Of a DNA stretch of 64,000 nucleotides, positions 1 to 33,700 are shown one piece after another. The DNA is taken from the NCBI GenBank assembly GCA_029962745.1, contig CM057159.1:31403377-31467376 (forward strand), read 5' to 3'. Numbering within the stretch: the first letter of the stretch is position 1; each line of letters opens with the position of its first letter. This DNA is from Echinometra lucunter (Eukaryota > Echinodermata > Echinoidea > Camarodonta > Echinometridae). Under the pieces are notes generated by a model that was given only the letters and a program-made list of their open reading frames with translations, ran no database searches and was not told where the DNA came from. A program made the translations under genes and the position numbers.

Positions 1-95
1 GTAGAAGCTGTGTTTCTTTTTTAATTCTGATATTTTATTATATATTAATGTATATTTGTACACTTCATGACTTTTTATTGTATTGAATTTTACAG

Positions 96-20014
<19,919 letters not shown>

Positions 20015-20456
20015 ATTGATTAATCTTTGACCTCGGTTTGGTCTGTATTAGATAGGGGCAATAACCCTGAAGAGTTCCATCTTGTCAGTGCTTGTCTGAC
20101 AGTAGAGTTGTGTCAATCTAAATTCAGTAGTCATATAGGGGAGTCACTATTCATTCTGTTTCTCTTGTTGTCTCTGCACAGGATTAGCCCAAGACCAGAT
20201 CTGACTTAGTATTCTTTTGTGGCATATTTGTTCGACTATGTGATGTACATGTATTTATATGATGAAAATTCCAGTGTTTTTAAATTTTTAATTTTTTTCA
20301 GTTGTGTACTCATTATTCTTTTAGATGATGACTCCTAATGTATTTTTCATAGCAAATTACTGTCAATATGCGATGCTTGTATCTCAAGGAGAAATCAATC
20401 CAAAGGACGTTCTGAAAGGTATCACAGATCTGGGAACTCGATTTATGTATTCACAC

Positions 20457-20690
20457 GTTTTTGTTCCCAGAAGAAAGACGTTACGGATGAAATGCTAACA
20501 ATTGGAAAACCCTTTGAGTTTTTGAAGTAAAATCACAAGATGATATTGAAGAATAAATCTTGCTCTGTCTGAAATTGTGACTGTTGGGACAGAGAAATAA
20601 TACACTAGCTGCTAAAGGCTCAAATTTTCTTGAAAATGTACATTTGCGTGCTTACGCCTTTCTTCTGGGCACCCGACGATTTATTTATCA
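20457..20690. mobile_element. Inverted-repeat element copy 1 in the SNRNP200 3' flank
   Basis: Begins GTTCCCAGAAGAAAGACGTT and ends CGCCTTTCTTCTGGGCAC, so the ends are inverse copies over about 18 bp. An AATAAA lies at 20552-20557. A second copy follows directly (20692-20935, offset 235 bp), about 95% identical through most of its length. Confidence 0.85.
20552..20557 (+). terminator. Candidate SNRNP200 poly(A) signal
   Basis: First AATAAA after the stop, 538 bp downstream of it. It lies inside a repeat element, so it may be exapted or may merely be passed by; a second identical context occurs about 235 bp on, and another AATAAA at about 21854. Confidence 0.4.
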
Positions 20691-20691
20691 T

Positions 20692-20935
20692 GTTTTTGTT
20701 CCCAGAAGAAAGACGTTATGGATGAAATGCTAACAATTGGAAAACCCTTTGAGTTTTTGAAGTAAAATCACAAGATATCATTGAAGAATAAATCTTGCTC
20801 TGTCTGAAATTTTGAAAGTTGGGACAGGGAAATGATACACTAGCTGCTAAAGGCTCAAATTTTCTTGAAAATGTACATTTGCGTGCTTACGCCGTAGAGG
20901 CGTTCTTCCGGGCACCTGACGATTTATTAATCATG
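20692..20935. mobile_element. Inverted-repeat element copy 2 in the SNRNP200 3' flank
   Basis: Direct repeat of 20457-20690 with its own AATAAA (about 20787) and a small insertion creating the hairpin ACGCC-GTAGA-GGCGT near its right end. It then passes into a third, imperfect ATCATGATAATGATGTGTGT tandem at 20930-21025. Confidence 0.85.
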
Positions 20936-21195
20936 ATAATTATGTGTGTATGACAGATCATTTATAAGTCATGATAATGATGTGTGTATTTACATATCAT
21001 TTATAAGTCATGATGATGATGTATGTGAATTATGGCATCAATTAAATCAGCAAAGGATTTGAATTTTTGATAATACATTTTATTTTACTATATGGAGCTT
21101 AAATTACCAAAACAGCATATGAATTTCTAGCTGAAGAGACCAACGGAGGGATGGATTACAAGAACAAGAATTAATCTTCCTTGTACCCCCCCCCC

Positions 21196-21229
<34 letters not shown>

Positions 21230-22568
21230 ACACACACTAAGGTGGAAGACACCCGAGGAATACACACATATTGTTCTTGTTTGAATGTTGTAAATGAATA
21301 CATGTACATTATTTTCTTAATACTTGCCTTGTGCATTATGACCTTGCAAGTGAAGTAGTAAAGAATTTGTTGTAATTGAAGCATCTGTATTTCTTGCATT
21401 AGCTTAACAGTTTACAGGAAAGATTCATAAAAAGTATTTTGAGTGATAAGCATAAAGCATTTGGGAGATAAGAAATACCAAGTGATATAGTGCTTTAATA
21501 ATCAAATTATATGCTTTTTAAGCTCATGCTTTCATATTCCTACCACATTCATGCCTGCATTATTTGGATAACAGAAACTTCAGAGTGACCAAGGACATAG
21601 TTCCTCAGTGAATGCACTACACACTGCAAAAATTTGTGAATGAACAGATAAGACTTAAAATGTGCATTATTGACTGTAACAACTTTCCGGCATATTTGTG
21701 GCCATCAAGGAAACTATATCAGCAAGTTCTTTTTTAGTAGAGGTCCGTTATTATATGGTTTGGGGGTTTGCTCTTTTTTGTCTGTTATATGTAATTATGA
21801 TGTATTGAATTTTGTCAACTTTGTACAGACTCTTTTCCAAAGTGATGTACAGAATAAAAGTGATTTCACTAAAGTTATGAAGTTATAAGATTTTTTTTTA
21901 GTGTCAAAGTAGTCATAGTGTAATATTTTTCCTTGCAGGAAGTTAAAATTGTATTTGACTTAATCACATATGTCCGATTTAAGAAGTTACACACTACAGA
22001 AAGTGCTTGAATTGCACAAAACAAAGACAGGAACTGAAATCAAATTGACTTACAAATTCTTTTCAGTAAATACATTTTATAGTCTTTAATTGGAATGCAT
22101 AGAAACCAAAATACACATCATTGCATAACAGGTACAAAGTTCAATGCCATGATCACACTCCATATATAATCAATCATATATGTCCAATAGAAATGAATGA
22201 ATCCAATCTCAATGCACATGATGAACCTGATGAAGTGATTATAATGCCTTGTTCACATGTGACATAGAAAACTGCCTAAAAGAAATAAAAGATAAAAGCC
22301 CACCCCCCCCCCCCCTCCTCCCCTACTCCACCAAAAAAAAAAAAAGAAGAAGAAAAGAATAGTATATGGTTTATATATATATATATATATATTACTTCTA
22401 TAATTAAAATCTCTTTTGCTATTCACTTACACGTGAACTTGGTTAAATTTTGATGCCATGGTTTTCAGAGACAGTTTACTGTCATATTTAAACAAGCCTT
22501 TAAAAGTGAACCCTATGGAGAAATGGGAGCTAAGCAAAAGGACAATAAGACTGACTACATTTATGTAT
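20936..22568. other. SNRNP200 3' flank / intergenic sequence
   Basis: Contains a C-run plus (CA)n at about 21186-21236, a C-run/A-run at about 22303-22345, and (TA)n at about 22374-22392. No coding feature supported. Confidence 0.55.
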
Positions 22569-22581
22569 CTTAGCAAAATAG

Positions 22582-22763
22582 AGTGGCACAAAAAAGACAC
22601 ATCTTGAATTCACAATGCATGTTGTTGTTAGTACTTCTGGGCCCTGGAAGCTAAGCACATGGACGGTTAAACAGCTAACATTTAGGCACTTTTGTGATTT
22701 GTGGCACAAAAAGACACATCTTGAATGTACAATGCATACTGCTTTTTGTACTGCTAGGCTCTG
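22582..22763. repeat. Two-copy tandem repeat, about 119-bp period
   Basis: GTGGCACAAAAA(A)GACACATC with AATGCAT and CT.TGGA context occurs at about 22582-22650 and 22701-22763. Both lie between the convergent genes. Confidence 0.8.
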
Positions 22764-23895
22764 GATGGGTCAATTCATGCCACCCCATTTCACTAAGCTC
22801 CCTGATCTCAGTTCTAATGTGATTTCATATAATTGAATAACTGAAAAAATGCATGCTGCAATTTTTACTATCTTTTCACAATCTTTCATAATAGTGTTTC
22901 TTTCAAAATCCTGTCTGAAATTTTTTAATCCTTCATACTACTCACAACCTTCTGCTGTATTGCTTTGATTATTAAATTTCACAAGATAAAGGACTTATTT
23001 CGATTCAACATTAACAAAAAATCCATTTTTTTATCCAATGTTTTAACTGCCATTCTACCTACTGGTAAATATAGCATATATAACTATCATTGTAAGCTAG
23101 AATATATTGAACTTACTTGTAGCAGGCACTAATGAATACAGTCCATCTAAATACCAATTGTTCAGTTTGATCAAAGAAACCTCTAAGTGGATGATTAACA
23201 ATAAAATGATGTATGCATAGATGTCTGTAGAAAATTATAGGAAGACCGACATAAACCTGAAAGTCTGATTCAAAGTATGGCAGACATTCTTCGCAGATTG
23301 ATTTCAAGAATACTATTTTACAGGTAGTATTTTGATCAGTTTGAGAAAAAGGACGGATGCAATTAGGAAGAAAATACTGAGATAAAGTTGCTTTGCATAG
23401 CTTGTTTAAATAATGAATCTCTGGCAAGGTACACACGAAATGTCATATTCCACTGATCACAATCTGTTATTCATAAAATATCTCCAAGAAATATAATCTT
23501 ACAAATGCTCCCAATATCACAATTTGTCCAATATGTTCATGTAAGTTTGCTCTTTCATATTCACTTCTGATCACCACCATATTGTCTTCTAGGTTTTATC
23601 TTTCATATCCTCTGTTTGGAGCAAGAAGGGCATTAACTCATGCTTTTAACACATACCTAATGCCCTTCTGGATCTGAACAGACGATATATGTATTGCATG
23701 ATAGAAAATCCTCCACCTGGAAACTATCCTTCAAAACATTAGAGTGAAGATACAATTTTTTTGAATAGCAAATAGTGCATGGAAAGTAAGAGAGTGTGTA
23801 ATAAGTTAGAAGTCATTTTTTTCATTAAAGGATGGACTGATACAGTTCACAGTTGGTTCTTGTAAGTAGTCATCATCATATTTTGCAGGACGGAT
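22764..23895. other. Intergenic / presumed HEATR4 3' UTR
   Basis: Lies beyond the HEATR4 stop on the minus strand. No clear AATAAA on that strand near the stop, so the cleavage site is unresolved. Nothing else recognised. Confidence 0.45.
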
Positions 23896-24747
23896 TCAGT
23901 TGGAAGGTGGTCTTGAATCATCTTTGCGAGTAGCTGATGTCATCCGACTTACTGATCCTGGTTCAGGGGTTGGCCGAAGGATGGACTTCTTCAACTCTTC
24001 TTCCTCATCATCGTCCAGGTCATCATCCATCTCGTATTCCTCGCTATCCTCATCATCATCATCTCTCCCATCGTTCTGCCTCTCCTTGGCACTGTTCTTC
24101 CCACGTTGCAAACGAGGGTAGGGTATCATGACATCACCTCCCATCAATGGCACATCTACATTGTCCATCACTGTCTGGTCCAGACGGGATTCAGCCATGT
24201 CAGAATGAAACACATCATTGCTTCCTTCGTCATCTTCCTCGATCTTAGTCTGACCGGTTGTTTCGCCTGATACCTCCTCTGTAGGAGCCTCTGGTATCTG
24301 GGACAGCTTTCGCACATTCCCATCCTCCTTTACATCCAGGTCTCCTTGTTTAAACTCCTGGTATTGTGCCAGAGATGCTGTCCCCTCATAAACCTCAATC
24401 AGCTTGTTGAGCTTCTCTTCTGGTGTGCGTCGACCGGCCGATGGGGTACGCCTACCAGCAGATGTGGTTCTAACTTGACCAGCTGTTGGAGTCACAACAG
24501 GGGTTGTTCGATTGATGGTGTTACCAGTGTTAGGTCGACTGCCTTGGGGTGCCGGACTGAGTCTGTTACCCATGAGATCAGTTGCAATGGTGGATGCAGG
24601 TGTCTTGGGAAGATCAACCTCTGGTGTCTCGGCTCCTGGACGATAATCATCATCGATACTGATGTGAATGGAGGGGGTGATTGTACGTGTGCTGTGCTTG
24701 GTGGAAGGTCTGGTGGTAGAAGCACTGCGCATGTATGTATCAGATTT
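23896..24747 (-). other. HEATR4: HEATR4 last exon: low-complexity acidic C-terminus
   Basis: 284 residues, probably disordered: threonine/proline/arginine-rich start (TRPSTKHSTRTITPSIH), tandem TPSAGRR and TTSAGRR motifs, a short helix-like LNKLIEVYEGTASLAQYQEF, then an acidic run (DDDLDDDEEEELKK) and KDDSRPPSN before TGA. A stretch of this composition has no assigned function. Confidence 0.8.
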
Positions 24748-27700
24748 CTGTGAGAATGAATCGATTAAAAAGAACAAAACGAAAATAAAGAGCAAAAAAA
24801 CAACTTTGAACACAAAATTTGTGTATATGAATGATGGCAGCTATGAAATTATGTTCTCCTGGCTTGATAGTTTCTATAATCCCTCAAATAACTATTACAG
24901 GCACGCAGTTTACAGCTTCATCACAAAGTGAAATGTTTTAACACGTTTTAGTGCTTAAAATTAAAACTTTGTTCAATCAATTTTCTATCAGTTAAGATCT
25001 CATTTGTCCTTACAACTTACCCTGGGTGCACATTACTGATTAACACCTACCTATGGTTAATTTTAAGTTAAAGATGATCCACTTTACATCTAAACCTTTG
25101 GTATTGTTTTATGTATTTTTGAAACACATAACTTGATGTGAATTGCAATGAAATGCATTAGATAACAAGCATAAAGACTCTGAGATGAGAGATGCAGTAC
25201 TTACCACCAGCTCGCTGGGAGCAGGTGAAGAATCAAAGAATCGTTTATGTTGATGAGCTAGCTCCTCTCTCTCCTCATTCAGAGTGATCTTAGCTGCAAT
25301 GTTATAACGTGTACACAGACGTCGTACTTCATCTTTAATCTGCTGAACCATCTCCATATCCCCAGTAGCACTTACTCCAAATGATTCCAAGGCGATTACA
25401 AGTTGCCTGCCAATCAAAGAACAAATCAAATTCTTCTCCTGTGACCCACTTTATAAATTAGACTGAAGTAAACCTTGCAAAATCTCAGCTTAAATTTTTT
25501 TCCATGGATCTCATCTACTACATATGCTAGGTAATTCAGTGTATTCAAACTGTCTAGTTGCAGAAAATCTTAATTGTTCATTTGTGGATTTATGAATTAT
25601 TATTGAATAGTTCCATTCCATAAGAGGCTCTGGGCTCAAAATCACAAGACAGGTTATACTCATGTTATTGAACATCAAGACGTTGCAATGTGGGGAATTT
25701 TTAGAGTAAAAATAAGATGATTATCATTTCAGGGTGAAATATTTTTACAATATGAAGAATTAATTAGACATCATGCAGATGAAAATATATCACTGTACAC
25801 TGTATTAGTATTTTGATACCTGTATTAGAAACTGAGGCTCAATCCATTGACTACTGAATTTTCGAATTACAAATGACTTAATACAAAGACCATCCGGTTC
25901 CCGTACGCAATGAGTTTACAGTGCTCTTTATCTCATCCTGACCATAAGAACACAAAAGGAATATGTTGAATCCCCTATACTCAAATACTCTCTATCTAAT
26001 AATCGAGTTCTTACATGATGCAATATTCTCCTAGAATTTTTTTTTTCCCTTTTCTATGAGAATGTTTCAAGACTTACTCTCTAACAATGGGATCTGGCTC
26101 CACCAGGAGCTTTTCCTGGAGCATAGCTGGGATCTCAGGATCCTTGATGCCTAGTTTGATCATAGTCTGACAAGCTTCCGCCCTCACACCAGCCTGTGAT
26201 TCAAACCTGAGAGCCCACAGTACAGCGCCCTCTATGTGCTTGTTTGATTCACCTATATCTCCAAGAGCTAATAAAATGAAAGGAAAGAGGAAGATTTCAT
26301 TTGTGGTTTTTGGTGAGATACTGGAATGGTTTGTACTCTCTTACACCACATTCTTTTTAATTTTTTGTTACAATACAATCTCAGATATCCAGCAGCAAAT
26401 CCCTGCAGTTTTTTTCACTGTTTACATTATGATGTGGTAAACCGCATCACTTATGATGACACAAACATTAACGCTTCAACAGCCATATAAAAGAGAGTCT
26501 GCCAATAGTTGCATGAACTCTAGATGTTATATTTTGTGCGAACTCTGACTGGTTCACAGCTTTTTGCCTTGACAGTTTCTTTTTATACCATTTATATCGT
26601 TTATTTTCACATTAACCCATTCATGACAGGAATTATTTAAAGCCTAATTTGATCAGCTTTTATTCTTCAAGTTGGCAACACCAAATTTTTATTTTATTGC
26701 TACATTTTTCTGATAAATTTTATTTTTCTTATGTATCTGAAATGAATATAGATTGACAGAAATTATGATAAGAAGTCAAAAACTTGCAATTTGCAGGGGA
26801 AAACAGTGATTTTAAACTTTCTATCACATTGCCAATTTAAGGATTTTAATGCTTATTTTCCTTTTTAAAAATTTCAGCATCATACAAGGCATATTTGCGC
26901 AACCAAAATGGGTACAGTTTGTGTAAAATTTTTGTTGCTCTTTCTGCTCATGTGTTTGGTATGATTTTTAAGGCTCTGCATCAAAAGATATTAGGCCAAA
27001 CCACAAAATGTGGACCTCTGTCACAAATGGGTTTAAAAAAAAAAAAAAGTGGGGTTTCAGCATGGAGTTTGTGGCTTCATATGAGAACAATACTAACAGA
27101 GTATTCAAGAAATTACATTAGTATGTGGACGGTCAAATCACAGATGATCAACAATGACTTTCACATGAAAAGAGCTGGAACTGCCAGGATTATGTATATT
27201 GAATCACTATCAAAATGAGTTCATGAATGGCAATGTAAATTGTGCAGCTTAAGAAGTAAATTACTCTGTAATTAAGTATAGCTAAACTTCATATGATCAG
27301 CTAAAAATGCAATTTGCTCTGTAAGTATGGCTGGAATTCATATAGTGAACCTGTTACAATAAGATTATGTGTTTTTGAAATCTTTGACATTTTCAAAATT
27401 ATTGTAAATCATGTGCAGTGTGTTTTATCCTTTACCTTTAAGAGCATGTGCTTTGACCTTCCAGTTGCTATCAAACTCTGTCAAGAAGAGCAGCTTCCTA
27501 AGTACATCTGGATCCTTGAGTTCTAGCTTACTAGCCGTCTCTGTAGTGGCTATCCTGACAGCAATGTAAGGATCATCAAAGCACTTCAGATAGGATGGAA
27601 GGAGGCGTGCTGTCATGATACCTGGTAAAGACATGGATGTTCAGGACCTTTTAGTGAATAAATAATTCTTTCTACTTGTCTCTTTACAAAGTTCTTCTGA

Positions 27701-30700
27701 CTAACAGACCACTACTAAAAATAAAGTGTTGTCTTAGCACAACCCTATTCTCTTCCTGAAGGAATCCTTAATATTAACACTGTAACAACCCCCAAGAATT
27801 TTCTAAAATTCTGATTTGTTCAAATCTTTGTTTGACATGGCTTTCAAGTGATTGTTTGGCAATGTGTAGTGCTAAAAGCCAATATGATGACATCTAAGAA
27901 CAAATTACTTTTTGTTACTTAGATGTTCACTCTTCAGCAAGATAACTTTCCAATATGATGACATCTAAGAACCAATGACTTTTTGTTACTTAGATGTTCA
28001 CTCTTCAGCAAGATACTTTCTCTATCTCTCTATTGACTATTAATCCATAGATTAGGAGACACTTTTGCAGTATCTGTTGGTCCAGAATGTTGGGCATTAC
28101 ATATCATACATGAGCAGAAAGAGAAAAATGCACTGACAAATTTGAGCTCATTCCCATCGCTGTATGGTGTGACGTTCTCGAAATAGAGCAGTTTAAGTGT
28201 AACTTACCATAAAACTCTTTAAATTGGCAACACAGTGAATAATATATAATCACTATTTCCGTGTTAAAATTGGCAATTTCTGATTCAATTTTACAATTAT
28301 ATTTCATTGTGGTTTATGTTATATCCATATTCATTTTTTTCAAGCTATGTAAACGTGGAAAAAGAATAATTTGTATTGCCAATTTGAGGATTGAAGATGA
28401 TTAATTTAGACCTCAAGAAAGCTCTGTACTGCTATGGGTCAAAGTAGCCGTACTCGAGTGGTTTGACTGGAGACACAATGGTCCAAGGTTCAATCCCTGG
28501 CACAGCACTTGTGCCCATGAGCAAGACACTTTATCTGCATTGTTGTTTTATCGTCTTTCGAATAAAGTGATGTGCTACATGCATAAACAACGTGTGCATG
28601 TGTTGTTTGAAAAAAAAAAAAAAATTGTGTCATCTTTGATTACCAATGATTCAAATGAAAAGCAGCATGAAATCTAAAGGCCAACCATACCACACCAACA
28701 TTTTAAATCTTCTGCAAAGCATAGCATTTTACATTAATACAGCTTAATACCAAAGACTTTGTCTGTGGTTGCTTTAGTTAAGACAAAATGTACAAAAAGT
28801 AACCATTATCTCACCTAGATGTCCAATCTTCTGCAAAGCATCAATCCTGTCTCTTTCACTGCCATTGAGTAATCTATCCCTAAGATCATCATGCACATCC
28901 TTCCCATGACCAGTACGTCCCAGGGTCTGAGCCGCCGTGGTTCGGACCTCACGATGCCAGTCATTCCACATCAGATTACTCAGCTTGTGAGTGATGTCCT
29001 GGAGTGTGACAAATATCATTGAAAGAGAATCACAAAACACAAGGAAAAACTAAATAGTTGTTGCAAAGGGTTAAAGGAAGATATTTCACAGAAAACTGAC
29101 AACAATTGCCATTCAAGCATAAAGTGAAGGACCTAAAGTGATCTCATGTGATAATGAATTCTGAAAAAAAAAATGGAAAAGCTAAACACTTTTATTACCA
29201 GACAGCTGACATCATTGAGAGTGTACATTAAGATTTAGAACTTTAAAAATAAGATGCAATCCAATAAACAGCACTCTCCAGAAACAAGACAATCTAGGTC
29301 ATGATTTAGAATCTTGTCTCCATTACTGTCAAATCTTCAGTCAGTCAAATTTATGTATAGCAGCAATTTTGACAAACATGAAAAAGTCTAGCTGGATAAT
29401 GGGGGGGGGGGGGGGGGGGCGGGGGAGGGAAGGGGAGGGGAATTGGGAGCTAAATTGCATACCTTTCTTGAAAATTCAATAGAGCAGATATAGTTTAGTT
29501 TAGGAAAGAACAGAGGGTCAATTGTCAATCAAGGTATCCCTGTCAAGAGTCACCCATACCTTGTTGATGGTGCCATAGAGACGAGGAAAGGTACGGCAGG
29601 CTACGATACGATGTCTCCAGCTGGTACTATTCAGCTGCTCGGCAACCATGGAATGGACGATGGATGACCCTCGACTCAGGTTAGTCAGGAGTCGAATACA
29701 CTGCTCATGTTTGACCATGTTCTCAGAGTCAAAGAGCTGATTGACTAATTCACCGACCACGAAGGAGTCACAGACACCAGCATGCGCAAGGCATTGCGCT
29801 GCTGCCCAGCGTTCTGGCCCACTACCAGTCTTGATCACATCCTTCAAGATCTTACGTGCCTAGAAGCAGATGCAAGGATTCAAGTTAATAGGGAGCTAAC
29901 AATATAATTGTAGGGTAGATGTGCATCAACTGGAGTGAAATCATCATTTACTATTATCGGAATATCTTGTATGATAGATTTGATATGCCATAACACAGCA
30001 GGAGATCTATAATGCAATGATAAGCACAATGGCTAAAATAATCATAACACTTGATCTGGATCTACTGACATCTTTCTTACTGTCAGATCCATAAAACCTT
30101 ATTTCACTTGGGGAGTGTCATTGGGTAATGAGAGTTTTAAAGGGCATGAACTAATATACTTTTACTAAAATCAAACATTTTCTCATTCTAAAATATCTGT
30201 CAGAATGTGCTTTCAATTCATTTGCATAACCTACCACCTCATACCATTCATGCATAACACAAAATAATCAATGGTTTTGATGGTACTGGATAGGATTTAT
30301 AGCAATAAGCCAGATAATGTAATGAACAGTTTTTTTGTTATTTATTTTTCTTTACCCTATACTACAGAAAGTGCTCACTGATACTGCAAAATAAACCACC
30401 TTAAGCATTTCAGTTTCAAAATAGTTTCACTATATTAACACAGAGCTGATGAATTAAGCCAATCATCTTGCCGTTAATGAGTGTAACTTGCAATCATCTT
30501 GCAGTTAATGTAACTTGCGGTCATCTTGCAGTTAATGAGTGTAACTTGCAATCATCTTGCAGTTAATGTAACTTGCAATCATCTTGCAGTTAATGAGTGT
30601 AACTTGCAATCATCTTGCAGTTAATGAGTGGAACTTGCGATCACCTTGCAGTTAATGAGCGTAATTTGCAATGATTATGACAATTTTCAGCCGACAAAAG

Positions 30701-33700
30701 TAAATTCATAACAAATAATGGTGAAATTTGTATTTCATGCACATTTAAGCATCAATAAAACCTATTTTACATATGGTAACTGGTGATGAAAACCATATGT
30801 AAAAAGTAACAACTGATGCACTGCAAGGAGAACATTCGGGGGCTCTAAGGATGGTATCAACGTACAACACAGAAACATTCACTGATTACAGCAATTAGTC
30901 ATATGGGATGTTGCAAGAAAGTTGCAATCGATTGCAAGTTGCAACTGATTGCCACTGGCCAATCAAAATCACTGTTGCATGCATGTATTCTTAAAAGGGC
31001 AGACCCTGAACCAATCAGAATGGTTGTTTCAAAATTAGCAATTATTTGCAATCGATTGCAACTTTCTTGCAACACCCCAATAGTGCCCTACATGTATGTA
31101 AAATGATGACTGACAGGCAATGAGTAATTTTATAAGCATTCACTTATGAATTCATGTCTATGCCTGAGAAAACTCTTGCTAGATTCTATGGATAATGCGT
31201 GTAATACTGAAATCAAATTGTGCTCAACATGTTATCATTCACTAAACCTAAATTCAACTGAACTGAACAACAGAGGTGACTCAGGAAAAAAAATAAAAAA
31301 TGATTGTACTTAAGTTCAATTTACAGCCTCCATTGGACTCTAGTTGTTAAAGATCGAATATGAGTTGAAACACCTATGCATGAACATGTAAGTTGACGTT
31401 ATAAGGCCAAGCAAGTCATACATAAAGGTACATATGTTATATGTTAGAAGGGGTACAAACAAGTGTCTTCACAACCCTCATCTCCAATTTCACTAAAAAA
31501 TATACATTTTCAGGCCATTACAACATCATTAGAAAACCAATATATTGCAAGGACCAAATCAACAACTATTAGACATATTCATGTTGTAAAACTGATTTTT
31601 TTTTCTTCATTATAACAGGTCAAAATATTATTTACCATTATAGAAAATATTCACAAGTAACTGAATCGTTTAGATGAATTATGAATGTTAAAAAGCAATG
31701 TAAACATGTGAGTACTTAAATGCTTTATGCAAAGGCATTTTATCATTTTTAGAGACATATTTCACTTTGTGTTTACATTTCTTGGTTACTTTGCTGTTCA
31801 TGGAGCTTTGCAATGCATTACCTAATTTTGAATATTACATAGTATCATTAGCAGCAGCTGCAAACAAAGTCAAGATAACTTTCATAACAAAGTTTAGATT
31901 TGTGTTAGTCTCGTATCCATACCCAATCAGTATAAGCTTACCTGCTCATAAGGAGGCTATACATCCATCATTATAATGAGAGCATAGAAATCAATCAGAT
32001 AAAAAGAACATGCAGGATGAGATGAAGACAGTTGACAATGAAAAAATATAAAGAAATATATAAACATCTGGCAAGTTAACAGCAATGTCACTGATTGGAA
32101 ATCCATGAAAGTAGGGAACAATACAATAGTATGCCTACAGGGACATAACTGAAATAGTTCATGCAAATGCAGTAGCTTCAAGAGAAATGCAGTATTTCGA
32201 GAAATTTGGACTCTATTCTATTACATGAATCACAGGAATATGACATTCTGTATTAATGTTATAGATATTTCAGAAGGTTGACAAGCACTATGAACTTGGC
32301 GGACAAAGAAAGCGGACAAAATAAACAACCTCTCATTCTACCCTTCACAATGGTTCTGGTAGTCAAAAGAGCATCCCTTCACAGCTATTATGCTTAATCC
32401 TGTAGTTCCAGGTGAATATGCATGTGACACCTGTTCCACATATTTTAGACAATAGCAGTGAAGGGATGTTCTTTTGACTACCAGAACCATTGTGAAGGGT
32501 AGAATGAGGGGTTGTTTATTTTGTCTGCTTTCTTTGTCTGTCATGTTCATAGTGAAGTTTACTCTCATGTGATTAAAGATTCAATGCAACAACAACAAAA
32601 ACAATATACATGTATCATCAAAGAGGACTAGCATGCAAGAAGTAAAGTGTTGGAGTGCTAAACAAATGGTGTGATTTACATTGATAAATAATGGAAGAAA
32701 ATGGTACACCAACCAACTACATTATGAATAAAGTTGTATAAATTGTTGAAAATGAAACAAAAATAAGAGAATATGAAACACAACTAACTCTTTACAACAC
32801 TTTTAAAATGTTTGCCAAATAAAACATTTTAGAAGCTTTAATAACAAAGAACCTGCTAATCTATCAATGTCAGAGGAAAAGAGAGAAAATAAAGCATATA
32901 AGGATTAATGCAACATTTATCTTAAATAAGGATTAACTGATCACTAAAGAAGCAATTCAATCTGATAAACGAAAAAGAGGAGGCTGTGTATTACTTTCAA
33001 AACAACTGTATTCATGTACAAATTGTACATTTCGGTCTATAGGAACATACAGAATAATTTACTATGTACAGCTGCATTATACAGAAGTACATAAAAGAAA
33101 GCAAGCTGAAAGCAAAGATAGTTATGCTTAAGTATTAATGCCCATTTTCCCCTTTGGGATTAGACAGATTAATTGTGCACAAACTTATTCCCTTCATATT
33201 TGCCTTCCTAGTCCTTTGAAAGCACATGAATAGAGATAGAATGGATGAGAGCAAAGAGACACTACAAACTCCTACCTCTTCATTTGGCCTATTCAGCGTA
33301 TACAGAGCGATGGCAGCAGTCACACACACTCTCGGACTGGGATCAAAAAGAGCCTTCTCAACACATTTCAAGAGTTTAGGCGGAAGAACACCATGGGAAG
33401 TTGCATCTTTTCCAACTTTATTGAAGACACCAGTAAGTCGACTTTTGACTGTGGAAGTCTCTGTAAATGAATTTTGCATGGTCATGAGAATGAGATGCAC
33501 AGAGATTCTTTAATCATCAAACTAAAATCTGAAACAAAAAACAAATGCTAAAACTAATTCTCATTTGTTTTAACATATTTCTATTAACAAAAAAGATAAC
33601 ATGGCTTTCGGAATACCACCTCAGCAAGAATAAGAAATCTTAAATAACAGAAAATATGATTGCAATTTAGCACATTTTATTATGCTAAGCATCAAAGCTA

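Noticed and set aside
23896..24131. Plus-strand frames opposite the HEATR4 acidic exon
   Set aside because: Serine-rich shadows of the minus-strand GAT/GAG codons.
28442..28515. Functional tRNA gene
   Set aside because: A and B boxes are present, but the arms do not pair and an A-tailed body follows; it is a SINE head.
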